From positions 1 through 33,599 of the forward strand of contig JAWQRN010000225.1 in NCBI GenBank assembly GCA_033557685.1: 33,599 nucleotides of DNA, read 5' to 3'. Position numbers and translations under genes: made by a program. This DNA comes from Sperchopsis tessellata (taxonomy: Eukaryota > Arthropoda > Insecta > Coleoptera > Hydrophilidae). A model generated the notes under the pieces. The model ran no database searches, had not been told where the DNA came from, and saw only the letters and a list, made by a program, of their open reading frames with translations. Within the stretch, counting starts at the first letter, position 1; each line of letters opens with the position of its first letter. Below are positions 20,890 through 30,149 of the stretch, one piece after another.

Positions 20890-21735
20890 GTTTGTGTTCT
20901 TACAGTCCCAATGGTAATACTTCTGTTTCATTGCCTGTTGGTTATTCTGTGTACATGAAGGAAAGTTACGAAAATCTAGACATAGTTTTAAACAAAATTA
21001 GCTTCTCTTCCCATGATTGGATATGTGGAGATTTGAAAGTATTATGCTTGCTCCTTGGCCAACAAAGTAGATTTACTAAATTTCCATGTTTTATATGTGA
21101 GTGAGACAGTAGAGCAAGAGATTAACACTGGTCCAGAAAACACTGGCCTGCAAGAAAAAACCTTAAGATCTGGAGAGAAGAATATTTTGCGTAAAAGTTT
21201 AATAGATCCAAATATAGGTCTATCACCACCTCTTCACATCAAAGTAGCTTTGATGAAATAGTTTGCGAAAGCCTTGCCAAAAGATGGTGAATGTTTTAAG
21301 TATTCATGTGAAAACTTTCCTCATTTATCAGAAGCCAAACTGAAAGAAGGGGTTTTCGTTGGACCTGATATTCATAAAATGATGTTCGATTCCAACTTTG
21401 AAAATAAAATGACCACAAAGGAGAAAGAGGCTTGGAACTTATTTAGGCAAGTAGTGACCAAATTTTTGGGAAATGTAAAAGACCCAAACTGTAAGCTTAT
21501 CGTACCTAATATGATAGACAAATTCAAAAAGATGAGTTGTTTGATGTGCCTAAAAGTCCACTTCTTATACAGCAGCCATCTTTTCCCCGACAACTTGGGT
21601 AATGTGAGTGAAGAACAGGGGAAGCGGTTTCACCAGGGCATCAAAGTGATTGAGAAGGTTGATTACTGCTAGTCACTTCACCGAGAAAGACAAAATGCAT
21701 CACAAGGAAGAAAAAGCTTGAAGGAGAAGAACATA
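20890..21735 (+). pseudogene. Repeated protein family X, copy 1 (function unknown)
   Basis: The readable order is NGNTSVSLPVGYSVYMKESY near 20,910, DWICGDLKVLCLLLGQQS near 21,016 and FTKFPCFICE, then a TGA in place of the expected Trp codon at 21,102-21,104, then DSRA and a frameshift. PPLHIKVALMK precedes a TAG near 21,259. A long open part (21,262-21,672) follows, with FPHLSEAKLKEGVFVGPDIH, FLGNVKDPNCKLIV, LKVHFLYSSHLFPDNLG and a final GKRFHQGIKVIEK. From memory these words belong to a protein family found in many copies in arthropod and some other animal genomes and usually annotated as uncharacterised. High copy number suggests a transposon-encoded protein, but I do not know its class. 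Two stops and one frameshift show that this copy is dead. A second, shorter copy is at 27,225-27,720. Confidence 0.7.
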
Positions 21736-21899
21736 TGTGCTCCCTTATTTAATATAGTAGCGGCCATATTTTGTCAGAACTGCAAGTGATACAAATAAAC
21801 TGCTGCCTGATACGGTTTCAGCACCCAAAAATGGGTAAGATTCAGCTGTATTTGTTTAAAACATTTACACAAAATTGTTTTTGTTGGCCTGTTTAATAA

Positions 21900-22030
21900 G
21901 CTTCGAATAATCGACGATTATCTCTCTAATCGATTTCCATTTGTCGACCGTCGACTAATATAAATCAATTAATCGACTGTCGATTTATCGAAGCTGATTA
22001 GTTGACCGTCGACTATTCGAATTATCTTTA
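21900..22030. repeat. TCGA/ATCGAT motif cluster, right
   Basis: About a dozen TCGA words lie in 130 bp, for example GACCGTCGACTA (twice, 21,945-21,956 and 22,003-22,014), ATCGACGATTATC, AATCGACTGTCGATTTATCG and TATTCGAATTATC. The cluster ends sharply at about 22,025 before TTAGAGCACTAC. It begins roughly 165 bp after the last readable family X sequence. Confidence 0.65.
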
Positions 22031-22264
22031 GAGCACTACATTTTGCTTAGTCAAAAAAGTTTAAGATGGCCATTTACAAAATTCACCAAAATATGTAACC
22101 TTTTCTACTTCCAATGTCCTGGACCATCATTTTTACTTATAAAGATTTTTTTATTCCCACTCTTTACCAATCCAAATATATAACAATAATGCAATAATAA
22201 TAACAACAACCAGCTACAGTAGAAGTAAAATATCACCGAAATAATAATCCCTTGCAAAACACGA

Positions 22265-22345
22265 TGAACCGTGGTTAAGGCAGTGAAGCACTACCGTATG
22301 ATTTAGCACCGGCGTCGTAGTCTTAGATCCCCGGTATAATGAATA
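22265..22345 (+). mobile_element. Possible decayed tRNA-derived SINE head
   Basis: The sequence CCGTGGTTAAGGCAGTGAAG is A-box-like, and CTTAGATCCCCGG about 40 bp later resembles a mutated B-box (GGTTCGATCCCC). The spacing is about right for a tRNA-like promoter. No tail or target-site duplication was found, and two B-box positions are lost. Confidence 0.3.
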
Positions 22346-22349
22346 TATT

Positions 22350-23155
22350 CTTCTTATTACCTGACTGTCTTACGAGTCCGCGTTAGCTCTGGCGGCAGGG
22401 TATAACTAATTGTTTAATTAATCCGCGTGCAACGAGTTACCATGCAAACGGGGGGGCCGTGAATATTTAATAATTTCCTCACTTAAGATAATTGCTTAGG
22501 CCCAAAATTAATTATGTAGACATATAATGAATTTATGAAGTTTCGGGGAAAGTGTGTGCCGAGCTTGTTGAAAAGCACAACAAAATTAAGGAGACCTAGT
22601 TTCGGAACAGCGTGGAGGAAATTGCGATTTCCCTCTGTTGGTAATTGCGCCACACCGTGGGATCTTTCGCAATGCGAAAGACTTTGACACTTGTTTTTAA
22701 ATTTTCATGATTAATTAACATTTAGAAATATAATGTTGTTTTAGTTATTACCTTACTTTTTATAATTTATTTCGATATACGTGGTATTTAATGCTTACTT
22801 CTTTTCGTTGAATGATGGAACATGTTGGAGATGTAACTGAAGATTTTAGAATAATAAGAATAGATTTTTTAATCATTTAAAAGGGACATTAGCTGTATAA
22901 ATGGTAGTTGTATGCTATCAAATATATTTGTTTATTCTATTTTTCAGATTAAGGAAATTGTCTCGATAACAAGAAAATCTTGTAAAAAATGGAATGAGAC
23001 AGTTTATTTTATGTTAATCTGGCTGGTTTTACAATAAGATTCAGTTGTTTTCTTTGTGGTTAATGAATTTAATACTTTTATAGAATATTTTTAGTTATTT
23101 CTATGTATGCAGTTCTTATAACATTAAATGTTTTACTTTTATTTAGTAGTTTTTT
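22350..23155. other. Unassigned sequence; one short palindrome
   Basis: No gene or element is recognisable. CTTTCGCA-A-TGCGAAAG at 22,664-22,680 is a perfect inverted repeat with 8-bp arms. The remainder is AT-rich. Confidence 0.5.
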
Positions 23156-23159
23156 TATT

Positions 23160-23900
23160 TACTAATTTTCCATTGACTCAGCACTATTACTACACTTACC
23201 TGCTACGATCGTTTCGGGATCGAGTTCCTTCTTCAGACCAGCAACTCTTGTTGGTGGCTGTTGGCAAATTGAAGGTCTTTTTACAACTTCGCAAATTATA
23301 CTTGTTTGTGGAAGGTATGCAATGGGGTTGTTTGGGTACGGGGAATGTGAATGTTTATCGGTCAGGTGGTTATTCTTCGGACTAGGCGTGTGTTTTAAAT
23401 TTTTAATTGTCTTTATAAGTGATATATTGTGATATATTGTCTGGTTACTCAGCATAACTACGAATTTATGTTTACATATTTCTATTGTCTCTTAGGTTGT
23501 TATATTTGTGTGGACTTTTTCTACTGTCATTGTATTACATATGGTATCTATTGAATGTGAATTTTTTAAGAGGTGTTATGCAGAAGTTGAATGGTTTATG
23601 TGGGGTTTCTGATATGCTTGGAGGTGTTCGCAGTTTCTTTGGTAAAATGACCTTGTGGTTTTGGCTATGCAAAAATGTTTGCATGTGGGACAAGTTAGTT
23701 GGTATACGCCGGACTTTGCGAACACGTCGTTGTTATTTGTGTTTGAGCTCTTCACAAAGCAATTTGGACTTTATTGGCTGCAGTATAAAATATTTCAGTA
23801 GTTTTTGTGTCAAACCATGTTCTCAAGTTCCTCCAAGAAATTCTCAAATATGCAGATCCTCTCCTACCATTTGCCCTTCGCTGTAGTATCAGTTGCAACA
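23160..23900 (-). mobile_element. Penelope-like element 2, 3' end
   Basis: On the minus strand a GIY-YIG domain is readable from about 23,724: VFAKSGVYQLTCPTCKHF, CIAKTTRSFYQRNCEHLQAY, then a stop. LKNSHSIDTICNTMTVEKVH follows in another frame. The GIY half and the Cys-x-x-Cys are kept. The YIG has decayed to CIA, and the arginine region to YQRN. A 97-codon frame (23,162-23,455) continues through the non-coding-like 3' region, and a hammerhead-like motif follows at 23,211-23,258. The order of GIY-YIG, 3' region and ribozyme repeats that of PLE 1. The RT is missing, as in a 5'-truncated insertion. Confidence 0.7.
23211..23258 (-). ncRNA. Hammerhead ribozyme-like motif of PLE 2
   Basis: On the minus strand: GCC, then stem I (ACCAAC against GTT-GC-TGGT with a 2-nt bulge), then CTGAAGA, which is a perfect CUGANGA core (23,230-23,236). 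Stem II (AGGA, loop ACTCGA, TCCC) has three Watson-Crick pairs and one A-C mismatch next to the core. GAAAC follows (23,211-23,215). Both conserved core blocks are intact. The cleavage triplet reads GCC where NUH is needed, so one C for U change probably kills self-cleavage. The fold is a type I arrangement with a minimal stem III, as described for Penelope-like elements. Confidence 0.55.
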
Positions 23901-23929
23901 ATTGCTATCTTTCTGTGTGTCATATTAAG

Positions 23930-24330
23930 TGATCATAATATTCCATCTTACTTCCTTTCTGACACCTCCCCCCTGTCTGGTCCCTCGTAGTATAGCTACT
24001 CTCTTCCTGTTCGTTTCTTCCACATGTCTTTCTCGACAAAGCATGTCTTGTGAATAATGTCAATTAATTTAGAGTACTACATTGTATCGAAGGCTATCGT
24101 AGTCTATTAAAAAGGCAAAAATGTTACACTATATGTCTCGGTATCTCTGAAACATCACTTGTACACTAGAGACTTCATCTCTTGCCCCAAAAGCATTCCT
24201 GAAACCGAAGTGTGTATTAGACATCTGCCTCTCTCGCCGGATATATAACCGATTATGTATATTTTTGGGGATGGTCTTTAGCAATGACTCTTGTGTTCTC
24301 TTTTCCGTGTTTTTCACTCCCTTTCCCAAT
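23930..24330 (-). mobile_element. LINE RT fragment (fingers and palm start)
   Basis: The 66-codon minus-strand frame (24,129-24,329) carries IHNRLYIRRERQMSNTHFGF then RNAFGARDEVSSVQVMFQR. This is the QFGFRxGxGTRDAI stretch before motif A of LINE reverse transcriptases. The sequence continues with FAFLIDYDSLRYNVV near 24,110, a damaged motif A (F-I-D-Y-x-K-A-F-D in live elements). RKRVAILRGTRQGG near 24,000 corresponds to the RGVRQG block. The rest of the RT is absent, and the Penelope-like element 2 lies directly downstream on the same strand. Confidence 0.7.
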
Positions 24331-24494
24331 ATTCTGGGACCAGATGTACAGGTATGATCTATAATATAATGTTTCCATCATGTACCCTTAACCTTCCATA
24401 TACTTTGATTGATATGATCCTTATGTAAGTTAAAATTGTCAAACTTGCTATCTGAGTATAAGGATTTAATTATTATGTAAATTTTAACCTCAAA

Positions 24495-24885
24495 GCTTTA
24501 TAATTTTTTTTTTTGCAATGCATTTTTTTCACCAATCGTCTGTGGTTCCATTATTATTTTATTTAGTATATTGGCCACATTTTCCTTCCTATTCAGTTTG
24601 TTATCAAATGTAACACCAAACAAATTGTCTGTCATGAACAGGTGCATTGGACAATCAAAACGTGTTATTGAAAAGTTTAGACGTTCCTTTTGCTCATATA
24701 TAACAGGGTTCACTGTAAGTAAATCTTATAAGAAGATTCAATACAGCCTCAGCAATTATAACGAACGTGATAATTTTTAGATCATTGGCATATGCCTATT
24801 TAGAAGACAACATCCAGCTGAAGGTAAATTAATAAACAACCTGGCACCATAGAAAAGTTAGCAACACTCCTCAATGCAGACACCC
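24495..24885 (-). mobile_element. Jockey-like RT fragment (catalytic box and thumb start)
   Basis: On the minus strand LFINLPSAGCCLL is readable near 24,835. The catalytic box follows after a frameshift as YAND (24,781-24,795), where a live element has YADD. After it come LKIITFVIIAEA and, in the 71-codon frame 24,498-24,713, FSITRFDCPMHLFMTDNLFG then VTFDNKLNRKENVANILNKI. This last motif is the highly typical LGVTFDNKLNWKEHV stretch after the palm in Jockey-type LINEs. It is a different family or a different region from the RT scrap at 23,930-24,330. Confidence 0.75.
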
Positions 24886-24889
24886 CTTA

Positions 24890-25235
24890 CCACCAGTAGC
24901 CCTCGTCTTATCCAACTAAATAGTGATATGATATAATTTTATCCCACTAACTATCTCGAGATTGAGTGCTCGATTCATCGATTAAGGGCATCGCCAGGAA
25001 TCGATTATGTAGATATAACCAACGTTTTTTCAAAAGTGCTAGTTAAAGATTGTCTGTGACTAGCACTTTTTAGAGCTATATGTCAGTCTATACTTAACAT
25101 TTTTGAAATCTACTTGCCAGTCTATACCTAGTATTTTTAAGAGGTACACGTATTGATTAATATGTATTGCAGCGGTGGACGAAACGTCACAAATGAAGGG
25201 CCAACAAATGGTTACCTTCCAAAAAACCTAATCTC
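24890..25235. other. Non-coding stretch with hairpin and short repeats
   Basis: There is no coding content. A perfect inverted repeat of 12-bp arms lies at 25,032-25,070 (AAAAGTGCTAGT, 15-nt loop, ACTAGCACTTTT). Two imperfect direct repeats starting with CAGTCTATAC follow at 25,084 and 25,118. The group could be a small foldback remnant. Confidence 0.6.
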
Positions 25236-25239
25236 ATAA

Positions 25240-26610
25240 CATTTATCGAAATCCGGTTGAACTTCTTCCTGAAATAGAGAAAATGATAAAATTTGTCCAA
25301 AGGTCTACCTCGGAGTAATTATTTGGTTTAAAATAGATAACAGTGCGAATTATACCAGCGAGTTGTATGAACTCGTACTTCTGTGCTATATTCCCAGTCA
25401 GCACAGCAGATTTGAGGAATACTTGCTCTTTCGTGCATACTTCGCTCTGTCGGACATGTACCACTCAGCAGTTCATCTTGACACAGTCGAGATCGAGATG
25501 AACTACTTACACACACACCTCAAGAAGGAGTTTCGAGAGAATGTGTTTGTAGCAAATATTTTGGGTATTGTACAATTCAAACTCTTTAATCAGATATGAG
25601 TATCCTCCACCATGTTGATTATAAGAACACAATTCAGCATTCGATGTTGAACGATGAAGTCTGTATTAGACATGGCTCGCAGTTTCTTGTTATACAAGAT
25701 CACCCCTGTTGGTAAAGTATACGTTTTGTATCAGCTGTTTATCAGGGAGGTAAAGTCTGCAAAACTGCCCAGTTCAGCCACCTATTTAGGGTAATAACTA
25801 GGTATTTTGCTGGATTGTTCCAAGGGGTGTCAGCGTTGAATATCTCGAAGGGAGCCATCTAGCTAACCCGTCTTCTTGAGCAAACAATCGCTTCGCTTTT
25901 ATGCACATTATCCTTAACGGGTCTTATAGAGTTGAACACAGTAAGATAGAGAATCTCTCACCGAAGTTGCATTGCAACTTTATCTAGTTTCTGGACTGTG
26001 TAAACAGGAAGGGCCATCTGTTTAGCGTGCAATTTTCTTGTCCCATGTTATGACAGTGTCAAAAAAGTTAAACAACAAAAGTCGGATGACACTACCTTCG
26101 AAATGCATGCCCATAAGGTTCTACTAGACGACACCGCTCCATTTCTACTGACATAGAAACTCCTATGCTCAGATACGAACTGATGACAGACATTAACATC
26201 TGGGAGTCCTGTGTATATCAGTTTCCACAGCTGTCCGAGATGCAAAACTTTGTTGAACTCTTTTTCAAAGCCGAGAAGCGCTATGTCTCTTTTCATTAAA
26301 GCCTCGTGTGGTATATTCCGTAAGCCATGGTACAATAGTACTATGTTCTAACCTAAATGTAAACAACTCTTTGATCAACAAATTTCGAGAGGAAATATGA
26401 TCTAGCAGACTTATGTGTAAAGTACGTTTAAATACTTTATAAAGACTGCTGAGGAGGATGATATTGCGCAACGTATTTATGTAGTTTCCCGGATTTAGGA
26501 TTACAATTAGTTTCGCTAACTTCTTGGGACTAGGAAACTGTCCTTGTATGTGTATAGAGTGGATCCTCTCAATACTGTGGGTCCAGTATACGATCAATTC
26601 GCTTTACGAT
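25240..26610 (-). mobile_element. Jockey-clade LINE, RT domain
   Basis: From 26,597 down on the minus strand: GQFPSPKKLAKLIVILNPGN, then LSSLYKVFKRTLHISLLDHI and SSRNLLIKELFTFRLEHST (fingers). In the next frame (26,048-26,335) motif A is degraded to LLGFEKEFNKVLHLG, where a live element has LLDFEKAFDKVWH. LWKLIYTGLPDV and RSFYVSRNGAVSS follow. Past 26,048 only scraps remain: DNVHKSEAIVCSRRR near 25,890, FNADTPWNNPAKYLVITLNR near 25,830 (thumb), and TADTKRILYQQG near 25,730. The catalytic YADD region could not be found. The gene order is that of Jockey elements, and the copy ends near 25,240. Confidence 0.8.
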
Positions 26611-26799
26611 GGACCCTAAATATTAACATAGAATTTACTTTACAATGTATATACAATTCATACTACGATTGCCCGCCATTAATAATTTATGGGTAGAGCG
26701 GTAATGAAAAACGTGTACCTAGATACAGAAATAAGTCGTCGTATTGTTTAAGTGGTTGTGAAATATTATAAAGAAATTTTCAATCAAAATTAAACAGCA

Positions 26800-27240
26800 G
26801 TTATGAAAAACCATGACAATGGTATAAAAATAAATGCATTGTTACGAGAATTTGGTTTCTCTTAATTCTCTATTTCAACAATAATTAAAAAAAATAATGC
26901 AAAGATACTATTGTAAGCGTCGAGTACAATACAGTACAGGAAAGCAGGGATTTCATGGCAAAATAGAGAAACAATTATTGCCATGGATAAAAGAAAAACA
27001 AATGAAGGGTGATGAAGTTCATGGGTAAACGAGATTTTTAATGATTTGAGGTTAAGAATCCATCCACTAACAACACACGTTATGATAACTTTAATGCCAT
27101 CAAAGGTTGGATCAGCCATTTCCAAAAAAGGACTGGACTTAAAAGTGTCATAACACATGAAGAGGGTGCGAGTGCTGATAAAGAAGTAGCTGCGAATGAT
27201 TATTTTATAGAAAGAGGGTTCTCTTCCGAAGCTTTCAAGT
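26800..27240 (+). pseudogene. Tigger/pogo-type transposase, DNA-binding N-terminus
   Basis: MKNHDNGIKINALLREFGFS then FSISTIIKKNNAKIL starts at 26,802. This is the first helix-turn-helix of pogo-family (CENP-B-like) transposases, which normally contains STISTIxKNKxKI. KIEKQLLPWIKEKQMKGDEV follows from about 26,961. From 27,079 comes FNAIKGWISHFQKRTGLKS, then EEGASADKEVAA, matching the CENP-B-type second HTH (FxASxGWLxxFKxRxGI, then SAD). The catalytic DDE domain that should come next is absent. The frame instead runs into family X sequence at about 27,225. At least one stop and two frameshifts are present. Terminal inverted repeats were not found. Confidence 0.75.
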
Positions 27241-27720
27241 ACCAAACAAATTTCCACGGCTGACTGAGGCTAAAGTTAAGAAAGAAATTTTCACAGGTCC
27301 TCTAATTCGTGAACTTCTTGTGGATGAAAACTTCGGGAGAGTCCTCCAGGGCAAGAAGTAAACAACTTGAGAAGCCTTTAAAAGTGTGTGTCTTTTTGCG
27401 TAATTGAAGAGCTAGAAATTATGTTGAGCTTGTAAACAACCTTCTAGACAAATATCAACGATTAAGCTGCAACATGTCTCTCAAAATGTACTTTCTCCAC
27501 TCTCATCTAGATTTCTTCCCAGAAAACTACGGTGCAATGATTGATGAGATTGGAGAGCTGTTTCACTAAGACATTTCAACAATGGAACGAAGATATCAGG
27601 CTCGGTGGTACTCTGCTATGCTAACAGACTACTGTTGAACATTGACAAGAGATGTCCCAGAACAGGATTATAGGCGATATGCAAAGATAAGGCGCACCGA
27701 TTAGGTCCTTATATCAGTGT
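27225..27720 (+). pseudogene. Repeated protein family X, copy 2 (function unknown)
   Basis: This is the C-terminal half of the same family as 20,890-21,735. EAFKYQT, then after a one-base shift FPRLTEAKVKKEIFTGPLIR, aligns with FPHLSEAKLKEGVFVGPDIH of copy 1. From 27,478, MSLKMYFLHSHLDFFPENYG then DEIGELFH, a stop, DISTMERRYQ and LTDYC aligns with LKVHFLYSSHLFPDNLG and RFHQGIKVIEK of copy 1. Copy 2 keeps the end (ADYCW-like, then TLTRDVPEQDY) that copy 1 has lost. The central part carries several stops. It is joined with no gap to a pogo-type DNA-binding domain in the same orientation. Confidence 0.7.
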
Positions 27721-27724
27721 TCCA

Positions 27725-29405
27725 AGTAGTAATTTAAATTCATGTATGTTTGTGTTGCTTTGTTTGTTTTATTTTGTATTATCTGCGATTAATTGAATGA
27801 AAATGAATTTAATTTACATTGTAGTCGTGATATAATAGTGTAGACATTTTGCTTTTCACTATTATATATAGGTGTATCACCAAAATTAGAGCTAATAAAA
27901 AATCCATTATCAGATTCGTTTCTTTCTCCTCGAAATTAATAATGTTTGGCCACTTTTATTCACGAAGAAAATTAAAAAAAAAACTAATTTACAGCGTCAA
28001 AGTATTATAAATATTAAAACATCAGTTAATTTATAATTTTTGTTTTTAAATAACGTCTAAATTATTGCTTAAAAACGCGCGGTTCCAGAAAATTAAGGCC
28101 TTATTTTGATAACGCTGCTGTCATAGACAAATCAAAGTAATTTCAGGGTTAAAAGTGGTTCTCACGATAAGATTTAAATACTTCGTACAAATGGGAATCT
28201 CCCACGCTATATACAGCGGTAGGTACGCATCCACCATGTTGTGCGTATGTGTAGCAAATATTTTCTCACCTAAAGAGATTGGTTGGCAGGCAAAAGCATA
28301 AGCAAGCAGGTATAAGAGAATGTTGCAAAACAAGTATTGCTTGCTGAATGAAAGTATATGTAGGTTGTTAGCTACGAACGGCTTCTAAACTCCTACAACG
28401 TAGTTATACATGGTTGCTTTATTGAATCATGCACCTTTACATGAGGGGTACATGAGCTATATAGCTTCATCCAAACTACCTTCTTACCTGTATTTCGTGC
28501 ACCCCTGTTTGTAAAGCCGCAGGGGTAGCTGAGGATAATCCACTAGTTTGACGCAAATAACTCCCCCTAACATAAGGTGATGTATGTTCCTTAACTAGTT
28601 GACAATAAAAATCTGCAAATCAAACATTATAAAAGATTGTTTCTAATATTTTTATATTGTAAGCACAAATTTTGGCAATAAACGTTTAGAAATATGTTTT
28701 CTATTCTTCAGTGCTCTCAATTTTCTTCAGTAATCGGTATTTTACACCCAAACGAAAGAAATATGTTTATTACTTATGTCATATCCAAACTAGTGTTACG
28801 ATTGACATTTGACTCATCCCACAGTTCGGACTAGAAACTGTCACTTGTTTAAAAATAGAAACGTAAACTAGCTATTACGCTGTTCGCACAAAAAAAATCT
28901 CATACCAATTAAATTTATTTCAATTTACAGCAGAATTTTCCAAAGCGTGAAACGTGTTAGTAAAAATTTCATTGATCTGGTTATAGGTAAACAATTAAAT
29001 TTGGAAGTAATTTTTTTATTTTTGTCATAATTTTATTTAATTTTATTTTTTTTTTAACGCTTGTACTCGTTAATATATACTTTTTCAGCCTTAAGAACGT
29101 GATAAAATAAAAAGTTATAGAACATTGTTTTAATAAATAAATTTCTTCATTCTGAATGTTAGCAATTAAATATTAACAAACATTATTTGATGTTTTTTGT
29201 AATCATTGGTTTGTTTGTATTTGTCGTAGTCCAGCTCCTGCACTGCCTCAGCCAAGATTGTTCGTTTCTGCTAGTACCGCGTTTACCTTCGATTTTGGCC
29301 TTGCACATGTAGCTGTAGTAAGTCATATTTTCGATTTCTTATTAGTTAATCTATATATTTCACAGATAATTTAATATATATTTTTTGATATTCATGCACT
29401 TATTA
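27725..29405. other. Long AT-rich stretch with no recognised feature
   Basis: No coding or element remnant was recognised in about 1.7 kb. A short perfect palindrome (ACCCCTG, 12-nt loop, CAGGGGT) lies at 28,501-28,526. Poly-A and poly-T tracts are frequent, notably 29,008-29,060. The patch 29,230-29,310 is somewhat richer in G+C, without a motif. Confidence 0.5.
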
Positions 29406-29409
29406 AACA

Positions 29410-30148
29410 GCATGGTTACACCTACGATCCGTAAGAAGCGTCTCTTAGAATTACTGCTAACAGTATGATGAACATGTGTTCTGCTTGGTGTGTTTCCTTT
29501 AATTGTGAATCAAGCACATGTCATTCCAATTCCCAAATCAACTATCATTCTACATTGATGGATATTCGTTCAATTAATAGTGTATCTTCTTTTCCTTTGG
29601 GTTTGGAAAAAATCTAGCTCGTCAGTTGAAAGTTCATTTAACTGCCTTGAACATTCTTCCACGTTATCAGTTGGGTTTTACATCGAACTATAGTTGCGCT
29701 TCTGCTTTTCTGCTGTAACTGATTATACAGTTACTGCTTTAGACATAGATCGCAATAGTGCACTCGTCTTAACTGATTTTTCTCGAGCATTTGATACGAT
29801 TTATCATGGATTGATGATAGCAATTCTAAATTGTTTTGGTACATCTGCCAGCCGTTAACAATGATTTTCTTAATTAGTTGAGGGATAGGTCCCAAGGGTT
29901 TAAGGATTCTGGTGCCACAGGGTTTAATTTTGGGTTCTCTGTTGTACATTATATACCGAAGTCATATATACACGTGTCAAGAATACAGCAATTTAATATC
30001 TATAAGCAAATGATTCCCAATTCCACTATTCATTTCTCTGAAAAGATTTAGAGGTTGCTAATCACCGAATTAATTTAGATCTACATAAATTAATGATAAT
30101 TTCTTTAGAGCTTTCTGTCACAATTTCTAAGTCATCAGTTCTACAGTA
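29410..30148 (+). mobile_element. LINE J (Jockey/CR1-like), 5' portion of RT
   Basis: The readable order is QAHVIPIPKS near 29,513, LARQLKVHLTALNILPRYQL near 29,615 and GFTSNYSCASAF. Next are LDIDRNSALVLTDFSRAFDT near 29,744 (motif A, with both aspartates kept) and VPQGLILGSLLYII at 29,912. The catalytic box is ANDSQFHYSF at 30,006, where a live element has ADD. ANHRINLDLHKLM follows near 30,058, and then ISKSSVLQYL to about 30,148. The sequence breaks off at the AAATA-type tail of element K. The missing remainder is found on the far side of K at 32,205-32,990. Confidence 0.8.
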
Positions 30149-30149
30149 T

